A stretch of 64,000 nt of DNA from Petunia secreta (taxonomy: Eukaryota > Streptophyta > Magnoliopsida > Solanales > Solanaceae): positions 806,001 through 870,000 of the forward strand of contig JARKIP010000201.1 of NCBI GenBank assembly GCA_029990175.1. Direction: 5' to 3'. The notes beneath the pieces were generated by a model that saw only the letters and a list, made by a program, of their open reading frames with translations, searched no databases and had not been told where the DNA came from. The stretch's first letter is position 1; every line of letters starts with the position of its first letter. The position numbers were made by a program, and so were the translations under genes. Positions 36,671 through 47,942 of the stretch are shown here, in pieces.

Positions 36671-36954
36671 AGTTTTTTGGGTTCATTTTGTAATTTTTAA
36701 AATAATATTAATAACTAATAAGTAGTAAGTACCCATCCTGAATCCAGCACAATTAAATGGCCCAAATCCAATAGCCCAATCCAACTAAAATTCAGTCCTA
36801 CCCATGTTAACAAAACTTCCACTTTTCATTTTCATTCAAACCCTAAAATCTAAACTCCCTGAAACCTAAAATTCAGTCACGCCGCTGCAGCGCTGCTGCT
36901 TCTCTCAGTCTCTTACCAGTCACGCCGTCGTTACTTCTTCTCTTCCCCAGTAAG

Positions 36955-37611
36955 TTCTTTCTCCTTATTCTCTTTTCTATGATCTTAAAAAAAAATTCTC
37001 GATTTCTCGTTATATCCAACATATTAAACAAAACATAGGAAAGTTTTGATAAAAAATCAATTTTTTTTTGTGATAATCGAAAAATTGTCGATGCTAAATA
37101 AGAGTAGCAATTTTAGGACACAATTTATATTTTGCACTTTGTTTTATAATGATTAGAAAAAAGGTAAAATCCAACAATTACTTTACGGTCTTCGCATATG
37201 CTTAAGATAATTTTTTCATTTCTGGTAGTTGCGAATAACGACGTTGTTTGATACTAAATCAGTTTAACGGAAAAGATCAATCAGACTATTAGAGTACATT
37301 TTTTGCTATTAAACTCCAACATACAATTGCAAGTGCGGTATTAGTACTTACTTACCATACTTACAGTACTAAATTATTTTCTTGTCTTTTGTCATCAAAT
37401 ATAATTTCCTTAATGATTTAAAACTTTTTTTCTCTATCGCAGATATTACTTCTCTGTATTTATCTTAGACGTTGATGTTAATACAAATTTTTTGCTTCTA
37501 TTTTAGATCCTACTCTTTGCTTTTCAGTTTCACCAGTAGCTAATACATGTCTATGTGCTCAGATTGTTTAGTTTGAATTTGTGTTTGTTTCATTTTGTTA
37601 TTGATTTACAG
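36955..37611 (+). other. Probable leader intron of the hAT transposase gene
   Basis: A donor ccca|gtaagtt lies near 36949-36956. The acceptor ttgatttacag ends at 37611, directly before the ATG of the transposase. A GC-rich leader with gccgctgcagcgctgctgc lies upstream at about 36880-36910. This predicts a spliced leader. Confidence 0.55.
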
Positions 37612-39690
37612 ATGACTAATGAAAGTAGAGTAAGCAGTGATGCTGATTCAACAGACAACATACTTATTTCGGAAGATGACAATACGATCAACACTCAAGG
37701 TACGAAGAAAAGAAAAGCTATAGAACCAAGATCTGATGTTTGGAAACAATATGAAAGATTTACAGAAAATGGCATTTGGAAAGCAAAATGTAATCATTGT
37801 AAGCAGGTTTTTAAAGCTAGTACAACTAATGGAACAATTGGATTGAAAATCATTTACTTAGGTGCACAGTGTATCCACCTAACCTTATTACAACTACTGA
37901 AACTCAACCCAAGATAGCCTTTCAAACTTGCCAAGACGGTGAGGTTTCTATTGGTAGCTGGAGATTTGAACAAGAAGTTGTTAGGAGGGCTTTAACTGAG
38001 ATGATAATTTTGCATGAATTGCCTTTTAGCTTCGTAGAAAAGGAAGGATTTAAGAAGTTTATGAGTAAATCCCAAACTTTTTTTCATATTCCTTCTCGTA
38101 GGACAATAACTAGGGATTGTTATAAGATCTATACTGAAGAGAAGCGAAGTCTAAAGAAGTTTTTTAGAGAAGAGCGTCCAGAACTTTGTCTTACTACTGA
38201 TACTTGGACTTCTGTGCAACGTATTAATTATATGTGTGTGACAGCTCATTTTATTGATAGAGATTGGGTTTTGCATAAAAGAATAATAAACTTTTGTCCT
38301 ATCTATAGTCATAAGGGTGAGGATATAGCGGAAGCTATTAATAATTGCTTGCTTGATTGGTGTGTAGATAATGTATTCACTATCACAGTTGACAATGCTT
38401 GTTCTAATGATGTCACTGTTAGATGTGTGTCTAAACAATTAAGTGATTGGGGAACTAATTTGATGGATGGTAAGCATATTCATGTTAGATGTATCGCTCA
38501 CATACTTAATTTGATTGTACAAGATGGTTTGAAAGAAATTGGTGTGTTTGTCAAACGTGTTAGGCAAGCTGTGAGGTATATGAGACAATCTCCCGCAAGG
38601 CTTAGAACGTTTAACGATGCTTGTGAACGCCAAAAGATAGAGTGTACTAAAGCATTGTGTTTAGATGTTCCTACTAGGTAGAACTCCACCTACTTGATGT
38701 TCGAAACAGCACAGTATTATGAGCCGGCGTTTGATAGGTATGATACTAATGAGGGGGGTACATTGTCTACTTATCTTGCTAGTCATGTGTTGTGAAGATG
38801 GAAGTGTGGCAGGTGCGCTACAATCTGATGATTGGGTAAAGGTGAGGAACGTATCAAAGTTTCTTGCAAGATTTTATGAGCTCACAAAAAAAGTTTCAGG
38901 TACACTTTATGTTACTTGTAATTCTCATTTCGAGGAAATATGTGAGCTTGCTGTTCATTTGAAAGATTGTGCGGCAAGTGAAGATAAACAATTGGCTGCA
39001 ATGGCAACTCAAATGCAAAAAAAGTTTGTTAAGTATTGGGATGATCCTCTCAAAATGAACAATATGCTTTTTATTGCTTCTATGTTAGATCCTCGTAACA
39101 AGTTTGTGTATGTGTATTTAGCACTTGAGGAGATATTTGGGGAGGATGTTGGGAAAAAAATAAAAGTTGAAATGGATAAGTATTTGAGTTCTTTGTTTGG
39201 GGAGTATGTGAAAAAATTAACACAAGGATCTAAAATTACATCATCTCCATCTACTTCATCTAATGACTCATCATCGGATAGTAGTATGTCTGCGGGAAGT
39301 GTAGTGAGAAATAAGCTAGAAAAGAAGAGACAAAAAGAAGACAGTGGAAGTGGTGGTGCTAAATCGGAGCTTGAAAAGTATCTTAATGAAGACCAAGAGC
39401 CCTGCGGTGAGAAATTTGATGTTTTAGGTTGGTGGAAAATTAATGTTCCTAAATTTCCTATTCTTTCAGAGTTGGCTCGTGATGTGTTGGCTATTCCGAT
39501 CTCTAATGTGGCATCGAAAAGCGCATTTAGTACCGGTGGCCGCATTCTTGATTCATTTAGGAGTTCATTAACTCCGAAGTTGGTGCAATATCTTGTTTGT
39601 GTTCAAGATTGGTTAAGAAGTGAGTCTCTTCCCGTTAATGTAGAAGAAGATTTAGATTATCTTGAGCAACTTAAAGTTGGTAAGGTTTAA
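37612..39690 (+). pseudogene. hAT transposase, broken
   Basis: The start ATG follows a clean acceptor. Residues about 40-75 form an N-terminal BED zinc finger (VWKQYERF, then CNHC), with its His and last Cys displaced by a frameshift near 37845. The catalytic part is in 37869-38681, with LCLTTDTWTS and the conserved CIAHILNLIVQDGL. Here a conserved Trp in the TRWNSTY motif is a TAG stop (38679-38681). A further frameshift near 38790 leads into 38719-39690, which holds the C-terminal hAT dimerisation domain (LGWWKINVPKFPILSELARDVL, then SAFSTGGRILD). Two frameshifts and one nonsense codon are visible, so it is inactive but well preserved. Confidence 0.9.
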
Positions 39691-39910
39691 TGCTTTGTGT
39701 CATTAAATATTTTAATTGTTTACGTAGTATGACTCATTTTGTTAATTTATCTTTAGAATTGATGAATAGTGGAAGAGATTCTTGCATTGTTGATGTTTAG
39801 TAGCTTCTTTCATTAATATGTGATAAGTAATTATTTATTTGATGATATGATTTTGTTCTTTAATAGAAATATTATGCTACAACTTTTGATTTTCTCTTTT
39901 TATTTATTAG

Positions 39911-40104
39911 GTCCAAGTTCAACCAAGCCTCGTGCTCCTAAATCTCGATCATTTGTTTGGAAATATTTTGAGGTGATTGGAGACAATGAAGAAGATCGTA
40001 AAGCAAAGTGCAATAAGTGTGGTCGAGTTTATCATTATCATCGAAATCTTGGCACTTCAAATTTAAGGAGCCATCTTAAGAGATGTTGTCTTGATGAATT
40101 CTAG
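39911..40104 (+). pseudogene. Second BED-type zinc finger, possible captured exon
   Basis: An acceptor-like tttatttattag ends at 39910, followed by 63 codons and a TAG. The translation carries SFVWKYFEVIGD, then CNKCGRVYHYH and SHLKRC, giving C-x2-C and H-x3-C as in BED fingers. The first finger of the transposase is at 37720-37870, so this is a second, differently diverged one, downstream of the dimerisation domain. Transposases carry BED at the N-terminus, so it probably derives from another hAT or a domesticated BED gene. Whether it is ever spliced in is unknown. Confidence 0.65.
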
Positions 40105-40248
40105 ACTTAATGTTGTAATATTGTTGGTGACTTGGTGTTAGCAGACTAGTACTTTTTACTTATTACATGATGTTGAATGTTGCCTTGTTGTTGGCTTGTT
40201 GGCTGCTTGTTATGTTGATTGTTGGTAATCCCAGTTAGTTTTATTTGA

Positions 40249-41046
40249 TGTGAGACTTATTTACAGACTAGAAGTTATAGGCTACTCCAACCTGGTCGTT
40301 TTGGTTGTCCTGTGGGTTTTCATCATTCCATTAATGGTGTCGGGTTTGGCTTTGGCTCTATTGCGAATAGCTACAAGATTGTTAGAATTGCATAAGTTAA
40401 TGGGGAACCTCCTTTTTATTGTTATACCATGAGAGAGTGGAAAGTTGAAATATATGAATCTAGCGTTGATGCATGGAGAGAACAAGATCAAATGTATCGA
40501 CAATTGCCCAATGTGTTTTGGTATCCTTGTTTTGAGATGTTTTACAAAGGGGCCTCTCATTAGTTTGCCCATTCAAATACAATAGTAATTCTTTGTTTTG
40601 ACATGATCACTGAAACTTTTCGCAGAATGAAGTTTCCTAATACTTGTCATTTCCAAGACGAGAATTGCTATAGCCTCGTAATTTTAAATGATTCTCTAAC
40701 TTTGATTTGTTACCCCTATCCAGAGAAAGTAGTAGAACATGAAAAAGATTTCATAGAAATTTAGATAATGATGGAATACGGTGTGGACGAGTCTTGGATT
40801 AAGAAATATTCAATTACACCTCTTTCTATTGAAACCCCATTAGCCGTTCAGAAGGATCATTTATTGCTCCTTGAAAGCAGAAGTGGAAGTTTGATTTCCT
40901 ACGATCTTAATTCTGGAGAAGTCAAGCAACTTAACTTACATTGTTGGCCAACAAATTTTAGAATTGCAGTTTACAAGGAAAGCTCGACTTTAATTCCAGA
41001 AGAAAGAGAGCATAGTACCAAATACCCAAAATTTTTAGAGAGTTAG
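40249..41046 (+). pseudogene. S-locus F-box (SLF)-like FBA fragment captured by the hAT element
   Basis: About 265 codons in one uninterrupted register, ending at TAG 41044-41046. Order of motifs: YRLLQPGRFGCPVGFHHSI, GVGFGFGSIANSYKIVRIA, MREWKVEIYESSVDAWRE, FYKGASH, VILCFDMITETFR, LVILNDSLTLICYPYP, KKYSITPLSIETPLAV, LISYDLNSGEVKQLNLH, VYKESSTLIP. From knowledge of the family these are the hallmark segments of the F-box-associated part of Solanaceae SLF proteins, which recognise S-RNases in pollen. The N-terminal F-box half, about 120 residues, is absent. Three in-frame stops lie at 40393-40395, 40561-40563 and 40762-40764. The last two replace the Trp usual after KGASH and after EI. There is no frameshift. 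It lies inside the hAT termini. Confidence 0.85.
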
Positions 41047-41374
41047 CGCCTACTTCTCGATAACTTTTTAACTGGGAAGATTTTTGATATATTTTTGTAC
41101 TAACTCTTCAAAAATTTGGAAGAACAATTATCCAACAACTAATGATGCCTTCTTTTTTTTTTTTTTTTGTTTCTCCACTAGAAAAAGATGCATTGAAGAA
41201 TTGTATTAACCTTAGGCAGTAGGCACAAATCTTTAGTATCTAATATTGTTTAATTGTAACCACTAATATGGTATCTGCAAAATATCGTTTAATTTGCCAT
41301 TCACTAAAACTACCGATAATGATAGTGGGTTTTATCTTTTCCTATTGAAATGATTTCTTGCAAAAAATTAATGC

Positions 41375-41530
41375 TTGGTATACCAAATACCATACCGAAT
41401 AAAACCGAACTGAAATACAAAATACCGAACTGTACCGAAGTAGTTTGGTACGGTATTTGGTATCCACCATTTGGAAACAGTATACTGAAACACCGAATAG
41501 TATTTGATTAAACCGTTTCGAAATACCGAA
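41375..41530. promoter_or_regulatory. Right subterminal repeats of the hAT element
   Basis: Repeated ataccgaa, ccgaact and ggtatttgg motifs mirror the left cluster at 36500-36670 in inverted orientation. They are consistent with transposase-binding arrays and help fix the right end of the element. Confidence 0.6.
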
Positions 41531-41542
41531 CGCCCACCCCCA

Positions 41543-42152
41543 CCTAAGAGTTTATATGCAAAATTCTCAAGAGTTGATACTAATTGAGTTGTTTGGTGTT
41601 GTAGGATTTGAATATGGTGAATTGAGCAAGAAAGTGCTAGTTTTGGAGCTAAAAGTGAAGATGTTGAAGAGTTCAAGTGATCTGTGTGCCACGCGAGTGA
41701 CACGGGAAAATAGAGTCCTTGCTTAGGAATTGAATAAATATTTCAGCACATTTAGGCCAAATACGCTAGCGCCACGCGAGCTGAATTGCCTGAAGAAAAT
41801 TAGTCTGCGTGGCACGCGGGTGCCACTCGAAGCACAGAGTTATGGGGCAAAATTTTAAGAGCTTTTTGGTACTTCTGCTCAGTTTTCTAAGGGTATAAAA
41901 GCTTCTTTTGCCTCCATTATGAATTTTACACTAGAAAAAAGGCAAAAAGGAGGCTAGAGTTTTGGAGACTTCAAGAACAGAGTTTTCCTAAATTCTTCCT
42001 TACTTTTTGTAATTTTATTATTCATGAATTATATTGACATGAGTATCATGAATATGAGTAGCTAATTCACCCATTCTAGGGTTGATTGAACCACTCCAAT
42101 ACTTATATGCTATGACTATTTGTTTTGAGGAATGAAATTTGTGAATTCTTCC
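41543..42152 (+). repeat. Athila-like 3' LTR, segment 2
   Basis: It begins with the right copy of the hAT duplication (cctaagag) and continues collinear with 25677-26287 of the 5' LTR, including a TATA box at 41894-41901. It ends in cttcc (42148-42152), the left copy of the duplication made by the next insertion. Confidence 0.9.
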
Positions 42153-43461
42153 TGAAACGACCTCGGTCAGTCGTTTCGGAATTTCTGACTTCGATTGGTA
42201 TGTAGATAATTTTAAAATATTCGTAAGGTCCATTGAGACTTATCTATAAAATTTGAGCTAAATCAGACCTCGTTTGGTGGGCATCGACATAAGGTTTCAA
42301 TTTTTATTATCGATAAATATTAAAAAGAGATTTTCGAGCTCGGTTTTAGCGAATGAGCTCCGATTCGAAATCCGAAAGCGCCGTTAGGTTCGTATGATTA
42401 TTTGTGACTTTTATGAACTTTCGAAAGTGAATTTCGATGTTGTTCGGCTAGTTTCCGCTAAAATGCCGAAAGTCAAATAATTTGATCTTTTTCTATTTAA
42501 TTTACATATTGAGTTTCGGGAGTCCAATTTGAGATCCGTCTTCGCAAATATGCAATACATATTTTGCATAACTTGTATGCAAAAATTGAAATTATTTCGA
42601 ATATCGTAGGGTACCGTTTTAATTTTTGTCACGAAAAGAACAGAAAATAAAAGAAAAAGAAAAAAAAGAATAGTCAATGGCGGTTAGCTGAACTTCCTAG
42701 CAGCATTAAAAAAATGAAACAAGAGAAAGAAACAAAAACAAGGACAGAATCAAGAATGAACAAAAACGAGAAGGAAGAGATTACGCGAGAAAGGAAAAAA
42801 ATGCCGGAAAATGAGAAAAGGGGCCGGGGAAAAGTAGAATTTTCACCATAAAATATTCAGGTAATGATCCTAATATATTATTTGAGTTTATTACGTATGT
42901 TTGAATATATTTTTATGGTAAAAATTGGGAAATTAGCCATCGTTTTAATAAGTTCAATTAATAGTTTAAAGGGTCAATTGGACCCAGATAATGGAATTGA
43001 TTATATATTCGTACTCAGTGAGTTAAGGGCAACATATAAATATAATTTATTTAGGGTTTAGTTATGTGACCTTAAACCCTGTACATAGGCCTGGCCTGCG
43101 TATTGTGTATGCCAATAGGGTATCAGGTTCCTAACTGGATTGCCCTAAGATGTGAGGAATAAAGTCTTTAGTCTAATTTGATATATTTTTCTGCTTATTG
43201 AATAGAGTGGGATCGTTTGGTAATGAATCCAAAGGACAAAGCGGTTGTTGAGCCGCATTTGAACGAGGTAAGTATTTATATCCATTTCTTTGGAGGCCCT
43301 TGGCCTTGTGGATATTCTACCACGTGTTCCTTGTGTGTGTAGCTGCCGATAGGCGTACTCATTACGCCTTATCTTTGAATTTACGTTGTATATTATATGT
43401 TATGCCCTGTTGTTGGTATTGCATTGAGCATATGAACATTGCATTCTGGTTTTGAGCATTG

Positions 43462-43890
43462 CATATACTTCCCGGTTGGCGATGAGAGTCTCGCACCGGT
43501 GAAGGGTCATTATTGCATATACTTCCCGGTTGGCGATGAGAGTCCCGCACCGGTGAAGTGTCATTATTACATATACTTCCCGGTAATCGATGAGAGTCCC
43601 GAGCCGGAGAAGGGTCATCATTGCATATGCTTCCCGGTAATCGATGAGAGTCCCGAGCCGGTGAAGGATCATTATTACATATACTTCTTGGTAATCGATG
43701 AGAGTCCCGAGCCGGAGAAGGGTCATCATTGCATATACTTCCCGGTAATCGATGAGAGTCCCGAGCCGGTGAAGGATCATCATTGCATATACTACCCGGT
43801 AATTGATGAGAGTCCCGAGCCGGTAAAGGGTCATCTTTGCATATATCTCATGGTAGACGATGAGAGTCCCGCGCCAGAGATAGGTATCAG
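43462..43890. repeat. 54-bp minisatellite in the 5' LTR
   Basis: Eight units with starts near 43462, 43516, 43570, 43624, 43678, 43732, 43786 and 43840. The core is catatacttcccggtaatcg then atgagagtcccgagcc. Long open frames on both strands follow from the 54-bp (3n) period and are not genes. Confidence 0.92.
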
Positions 43891-44043
43891 ACATATGTGA
43901 CTGCATTGCATTGTACCGCATTCATCCCACCTCATTGCACCGCATACTGACTATTGTACGTATTGTATTGTGTTTTATGTATGCGGTATGTACACTATGT
44001 TATGGACGTATCTCAGTTTGTCTATATATTTCTGGCTCGTATT

Positions 44044-44260
44044 TTGGGTTACGTGGATCGGGTTGCACGCCACAGCGGTATAAATATATGGATCGGGTTG
44101 CACGCCGCAACGGTATAAATATATGAATCGGGTTGTACGTCGCAACAGTATAAATATATGGATCGGGTTGCATGCCGCAACAGTATAAATATATGGATCG
44201 TGTTGCACGCTGCAACAGGATGAATATATGGATTGGGTTGCACGCCGCAACAGGATGTAT
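44044..44260. repeat. 35-bp minisatellite in the 5' LTR
   Basis: About six units built on atggatcgggttgcacgccg then caacagtataaat. They are homologous to the blocks at 4203 and 49950. Confidence 0.9.
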
Positions 44261-44883
44261 TTCTGGTTGTTGATATGTTCGGAATACCTATATGTTCTAG
44301 CTATCTTACGTTCCTGGTTGTTAATGAGTTTGTCATTCCATACGTGTTTCTAGTTATTATCAGGATCCGCCTTTTCATAATTTAAATAAGAGGAATTTGG
44401 TTTATCTGTTTCTTTTCTCCCTGGCTAGCTATCCTATTCTTTGAGGTGGCTAGTCTGCCCCACTTATTGAGTCCTTTTGACTCACCCTTGTTTGTTGTTT
44501 GTTTCTTGTCTATCTATTTCATTTCGGCAGGTTCGCTCTAGGATTGAGTTCGCCACGTTGTGAAGGAGCGAAGACGACTTCAGCTGTCAGGGTAAGCCAG
44601 CTTTTATTCCGGATGGCCACCAGTTATTGTTTATTATTTCAGTTGCAGTTTGCTCCCTTCAGAAGATATTTGTCTTCTTCTGTACTCTTAGATGTCTAGT
44701 CTCGATAGCCCTAAACCTAGTATGTTGGGTAGTCAGCTGTAATTTTTTTTGTACAGCTTAGAGGTATCAGTATGTCTGTGTTTTTATTTTAAGTATTGTC
44801 CTTATTTACGAATTGTTGTATTTATTTTTCTAATTTATTTGGTAAGGGTTCGCACGGCCTAACTGGAATCTGGGTCGTGTCAG

Positions 44884-44895
44884 TTGGTATCAGAG
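44884..44895 (+). promoter_or_regulatory. Primer binding site, initiator Met-tRNA type
   Basis: The sequence tggtatcagagc starts two bases after the 5' LTR ends. It is the standard complement of the 3' end of plant initiator Met-tRNA and is used by many Ty3/gypsy and copia elements to prime minus-strand synthesis. Confidence 0.9.
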
Positions 44896-47800
44896 CCTGG
44901 TTTAGAGTCTATCCAGACTAAGACAGTGTCTAGTAGAGTCTCGCTAATGGGTACGTAGACGTCCGTACTTATCTACGAGAGGCTATAATGGCATTTAGGA
45001 ATTTCCACTTCCTTCTTTTCTGATCGTGCGTCGGTCTTGGATGCAAAAGTATTTTCGTTAATTCCTACGTGGTAATTGTGAACCCTCATGCGACAAATCA
45101 GCAAACGGTAGGAGTTCAGGCGAAGTAGTCTAGCATGGGGCTAGAGCTACTCAAGCCCCGAGAGTGTTTGTCCGTGCTGACGATCTACTTACGGAGGTCC
45201 CAACTATGCCAACTCGTGATGGACAAGGGGCAGGGCCTTGTGGTTACCTTGGCTCTATACGATGCTTTACGAGAATCTTGGTGACGTAGATACTGCAAGA
45301 ACCTATTATTCGCTAGGCAACTTATCAGGTCGCCACATATACAGATGTTCAGGCTTAGAGAGCTCTCATTCCAGTTCCTAATGTTGCCCCAGTAAATTAT
45401 GTTCTAAAGGTAGCTGGTTTTGCGCCACCAATTATTCTGGCGGGTTAGCCAGCCGAGGTAACAGTTCGGTCCGAGTGCCTAAAGAGGTTGCATTATTTTA
45501 CGCAATTGAACCTTCTGATATTCTTAAGCAAAGCATCAGATAAACCTCGTGATTTTTTTAAAAATAAAATGATGTCTGCGCATCATTCAGGCTCGTGATT
45601 ATATCGAGCGAGATGGTGTTGATTATTCTAGTTTCAAGGGTCCAGCCTTGAATTGGTGGACCGCTCTCTTATTAACTAACTTGGTTCGATTTTTCTTTTA
45701 GATTCGTGGGAAAGTTCCTTTCGAGTAGCGAGCAAGATGAAGAGTGTCTCCAGTTTGAAAAGATTAGAGAGGGTAGCCTGTCGGTTAGCCTGTTGGTTTC
45801 AGAATATGAGATTGAATTCTATAGAATGGCTGGATATGCATTAGAACTAGTCCATGAGCCTTTCGAGAGATTCAAAGATTTATTGATGACCTTTCCTTTT
45901 CCTTGAGATCCCACATGGCTCAAGAGATTGAGGTCGAGATTTTAGTTGATATTATTGTTGATATTGCACGAAGATTCGAGGCATACCATAAGTTAGAGCG
46001 GGAGAGCAAGAGATCCCGTGGCCCTAGTGGGCAACCATGGTACCTCATATGGAGGTACTCTAATTATTTTGGGAGGTCACCTTCCAGGTTATCTCAGCTT
46101 GTGTTACGTGATTCTTAGAGTGCGCCAGTAGCTCGTCAAGATCAGAATCAGTCTTTTCTTTATAGCTATCAACAATTTTTCCAGCTTCCACTTGTCAGCG
46201 AAAAAGTGGTATCATTGTCGTGAGTTTGGCTATTCTTTGAGGATTTTTCCTTACTCCGGCAAGTAGGCAGTCGTCCTTTCTCTTGTCATCTGGCACCTGC
46301 ACAGTCGCAAGGATTTCATTTCGATCTCAATTATCCAGAGAAACGCCACAATCTAGTAGCGGTCGAGAGTGTGGTGGCAGTGGTTCTTCAGGAGATGATT
46401 ATCAGGATAGTGGCTCAGCTCAGCTGCAGAGGCAGATCTATAAACTGTCAGTCTGCCAGGATGCTGAGGTATCCGATGTAGTAGACCTTGTGATTTCTTC
46501 TTCTCTTAAATGTGAGTAAGATTTGATTCTTTCGATCGATTTGGAAATAGTGTGTCTTATCATATTTTGCTGGTTTCCCTGGATGTCGTTTCTATTAAGA
46601 ATCGGTTGCGGTAGAGGGGTGAGCTTCTGATATGATTTATTCCTTGCATTTATGATGACTCTACTAGTTTATTTGGTTTAAATGTGAGAGATTTGTGAGT
46701 GAGTATCGGTATTGTTTGCTTGGCATCTTGTTGTGCCTCATTTTGTTATAATATCAAGTTAGTCTACCGCTCTTTGGAATTCAGTGTTGGTAGGATGATA
46801 GGATTCTTATTCATCACCATCAGAAAGTGTCATTATTTCTTCCGTTGTAAAATTATTAGTAAGTAATACTCGATCTATGTGTCTTCCTTTGGTTCAAGAT
46901 GCTTGTATAGTCATGTTATTCTATGAGCTTATCTCAATTTTAAAAGGGTTTTTTGGTAAATTATCAGGGTTACCTTCTTATTGGGAGGTTAAATTGACAT
47001 AGATGACATTTCATAAAGCTTATTTAATGTCTATCCCTTCAATTGCGATTCTTTGGTTTGCCTGACTCGGAAGTAGTGTAGCTCTGGGAGCCAAGCAAAT
47101 AAAAAGATGAGCTTCCTGAAGCTCTAATTATTCCTATCCTCAGTCCGTTGCCATCTCTTCTTTGTCTGGCACTAATGAGCTTAGGCGGTCAGTAGCCTCT
47201 TGTGATGTTCCTTGTGTTGAGCCAGAGTGCGTGTCAAGGTGGCCGGATAAGCACATTGTTGTTTTTCAAGGCTACTAAGGGTAATGAGAGGCATCATTTG
47301 GCCTCTGATTTGATCCATCAGGCGGTGGTACTTATGGAAAATGTATGGAGTTGTGAACTCGAGGGTTGCAGCTGTTTGGCAACTCGAGAGAGTAATTTGG
47401 TAGCTCAGGTCTGAGCCGCGTTCTCTATTTAGCTAAGTCTTCCTTAATCCAGCAGGTTGTGCGAGGATGACTATTTTTATTCAACTTAGCTGTATGAGCT
47501 GAAGCTCTAAGTGGAGGAGTCTTCCTCCAATAATGAATATAAATATTAAATCTCTAAGGCATTGCTGAAGCGTAAGCTACTTCTTTGTTTGATCGACTTG
47601 TTCTATATCGAAAAGTATATCGACGAGGTAATTCACCAGCAGAATCATGTTAATCCATACAGAGTTTCGTGTATCTTTACCTCGAAAATGTAGAACTCTC
47701 CTCACGTGATCGAGGAAGGGTCAGTTTAGTCAAAATAAGCTGGGCAATGGTATTATCATATTATCAAGATATGTTTTATTCAAAGAGTTCGGTGCACGTG

Positions 47801-47942
47801 TTATAATTCTAATCCTGTAATCAGGAAATAATGCCCGTGGAGTAAGCACTTGAAGGTAGTACAAGTCCTCTTGTTATCCATGCGAATTTTTCTTTAGACT
47901 TAGGCTCGTTCGAGGACGAACGAGAGTATAAGTGGAGGAGAA
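44896..47942 (+). pseudogene. Internal region with gag remnant, no pol
   Basis: 45590-45906 encodes gag pieces in several frames: the segment for GPALNWWTALL near 45640-45670, then 45706-45906 with SVSLLVSEYEIEFYRMAGYALELVHEPFERF. The 45903-46118 and 46283-46519 frames continue in broken form. From 46560 to 47930 I recognise no domain. The same arrangement recurs at 1-2534, so the missing pol predates both copies. The polypurine tract aagtggaggagaa lies at 47930-47942. Confidence 0.7.

Larger units (their letters stand above)
36481..41542 (+). mobile_element. hAT DNA transposon with captured gene fragment
   Basis: 5062 bp. The left end taggggtgggc and the right end gcccaccccca are inverted, with one mismatch. 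The flanks are cctaagat (36473-36480) and cctaagag (41543-41550), an 8-bp duplication with one change, and the empty site is present in the intact 5' LTR near 25677. Dense ttcggtat/ataccgaa repeats fill the subterminal 100-160 bp on both sides (36500-36670 and 41375-41530). Contents in order are a leader, a transposase pseudogene, a second BED finger and an SLF-like fragment. Confidence 0.92.
42153..44882 (+). repeat. 5' LTR of the nested Ty3/gypsy element
   Basis: 2730 bp, tgaaacgacct to gtcgtgtca. It is preceded by cttcc and followed at once by the primer site tggtatcagagc. Compared with the 3' LTR it lacks a 33-bp stretch near its end and has two fewer units of the 54-bp minisatellite. Confidence 0.92.

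Noticed and set aside
39009..39545. 178-codon minus-strand frame
   Set aside because: It is antisense to the hAT dimerisation domain, whose conserved residues are clear on the plus strand.
43439..43921. Long open frames on both strands and regular repeats resembling a CRISPR array
   Set aside because: The repeats are contiguous 54-bp units without unique spacers, inside an LTR of a plant retroelement. The frames stay open only because 54 is a multiple of three.
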